A DNA stretch of 7,597 nt, from positions 40,507 through 48,103 of the forward strand of contig NVVT01000009.1 in assembly GCA_002733465.1 (NCBI GenBank), given 5' to 3'. A program made the translations under genes and the position numbers. The notes under the pieces were generated by a model, which saw nothing but the letters and a program-made list of their open reading frames with translations, was not told the origin of the DNA and searched no databases. The stretch is from Kangiella sp. (GTDB lineage Bacteria; Pseudomonadota; Gammaproteobacteria; Enterobacterales; Kangiellaceae). Below, one piece after another: positions 6,853-7,597 of this stretch (position 1 is the first letter of the stretch; each line of letters opens with the position of its first letter).

Positions 6853-7597
6853 TTAATCGATTAGCTTTTGAATTTCATGTTTATAATTGCTGATAATATT
6901 ATTTAAACAATAAGGTTCGGCTTTCGCCTGACATTTCTGTATTAACTCATTTCTATTATGAGTGAATTCATCATGCCTCAATAAATCCATAAGTTTTTCC
7001 GCTAAAACATCAGCCTCTTGTTCAATTAATGAGTGTTTAGAATCTTTACTATTAAATTGAGGAATTTCATAAAGTAAATTTGACTCAATATATTCAGGAT
7101 AAGCCACACGATTTGGGGCAATGGGAATACATCCATTTAGAATCGCTTCCAACATACTCAAGCCCTGAAAATCATGAAGCGCGCTTGAAATTACAATATC
7201 AACTTTTTTCATTATCTCATCGTATAACTCTCTTGATTGATAACCGAAAACTTGAAGCTCCTTTTCAAATTCTTTAGTAGCATTTTTAAAACAATCCGGT
7301 TTATTACGAAATGACTGACCTAAAATATAAAGCTCAAAATTGATCCCTTTCTGTTTAATCAATCGCATCGCTTGAATAAAGACTTCCGGTTGTTTATCAA
7401 ACTCCCAGCGATGATTCCAAAGTATTTTAATAGGATCATTTTTGCTTTTCTTATTTCGACTATAAACTTCAACATCAATTGGCACAGGCAAAACATTTGA
7501 TTTGTTTTCCATTTTAGATAAATCACCTTTAGATATCCCATCCGGTAATTTCTTAACCAAACTAGTTGCGCCCTGAAAAAAAGACTTCAAGTTGAAA
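6853..7597 (-). CDS. GTDC1/QTMAN-like glycosyltransferase, tRNA-queuosine mannosyltransferase family (5' end cut)
   Basis: The C-terminal 247 residues or so of a GT-B glycosyltransferase of the family that includes vertebrate GTDC1 (QTMAN), which attaches mannose from GDP-mannose to queuosine in tRNA-Asp. Matching blocks, in fragment numbering: FNLKSFF at 1-7 (family FNxxSF), LVKKLPDG near 13-20, WNHRWEFDKQPE at 60-71, SSALHDFQGLSMLEA at 136-150 and PNRVAYPE at 161-168. The second acidic residue of the nucleotide-sugar EX7E-type motif is E150; the first position is Asp (D142), where human GTDC1 has Glu. The TTG at 7590 is not the true start, because the reading frame stays open with family-conserved FN before it; the DUF3524-type N-terminal domain, perhaps 120 residues, lies beyond the window. 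Substrate is inferred from family; mannosyl-queuosine in this organism is untested. A glycolipid or LPS role, suggested by the neighbouring lpxL, is the main alternative. Confidence 0.8.
   Translation of the reverse strand, partial: FNLKSFFQGATSLVKKLPDGISKGDLSKMENKSNVLPVPIDVEVYSRNKKSKNDPIKILWNHRWEFDKQPEVFIQAMRLIKQKGINFELYILGQSFRNKPDCFKNATKEFEKELQVFGYQSRELYDEIMKKVDIVISSALHDFQGLSMLEAILNGCIPIAPNRVAYPEYIESNLLYEIPQFNSKDSKHSLIEQEADVLAEKLMDLLRHDEFTHNRNELIQKCQAKAEPYCLNNIISNYKHEIQKLID

Noticed and set aside
1..7597. Mobile element, CRISPR array, defence or other novel multi-gene system
   Set aside because: Every long open frame belongs to a conserved housekeeping family in a familiar order, with no transposase, integrase, spaced repeats or toxin-antitoxin-like pair.

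Overview
The window is a compact block of conserved bacterial housekeeping genes, all read on the minus strand. In transcription order (high to low coordinates) they are: a partial glycosyltransferase related to the tRNA-queuosine mannosyltransferase family (cut by the right edge), an LpxL/LpxP-type lipid A acyltransferase, then lepA (EF4), lepB (signal peptidase I), a small DUF4845 membrane protein, rnc (RNase III), era, and recO (cut by the left edge). The order lepA-lepB-DUF4845-rnc-era-recO and the protein sequences point to a gammaproteobacterium outside the enterics. DUF4845 between lepB and rnc is typical of groups such as pseudomonads and oceanospirilla, and an LpxL-type enzyme implies a Gram-negative lipid A outer membrane. 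The DNA is visibly A+T-rich, so a low-GC lineage is likely. A Kangiella-like or related marine group is only a guess.

Layout: 1-677 recO (3' end missing); 704-1654 era; 1657-2364 rnc; 2365-2440 short A+T-rich gap; 2441-2818 DUF4845; 2819-2923 gap with a possible promoter; 2924-3871 lepB; 3923-5722 lepA; 5723-5869 the largest non-coding stretch (147 bp), with a promoter candidate, a 10-bp palindrome and a 15-bp-period tandem repeat; 5870-6811 lpxL-like; 6853-7597 queuosine-glycosyltransferase-like (5' end missing). There is no gene-free stretch over 300 bases, and I saw no tRNA, rRNA, CRISPR array, insertion sequence or convincing rho-independent terminator.

How the genes relate: lepA acts on the ribosome. 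lepB removes signal peptides from exported proteins. rnc and era both act in rRNA maturation and small-subunit assembly, and are almost fused here (2 nt between stop and start, with the era ribosome-binding site inside rnc). recO serves recombinational repair. The two upstream genes, lpxL and the glycosyltransferase, look like a separate two-gene unit, divided from lepA by the promoter-bearing gap.

The most interesting item is the glycosyltransferase. It carries the hallmark blocks of the GTDC1/QTMAN family, best known as the vertebrate enzyme that mannosylates queuosine in tRNA-Asp, and here it is a bacterial homologue beside a lipid A gene. Smaller curiosities are a repeat-encoded N-terminus, an enlarged loop and a changed G5 motif in Era, a prepilin-like N-terminus on the DUF4845 protein, and the repeat/promoter architecture in front of lepA. 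I do not see an undescribed multi-gene system here.
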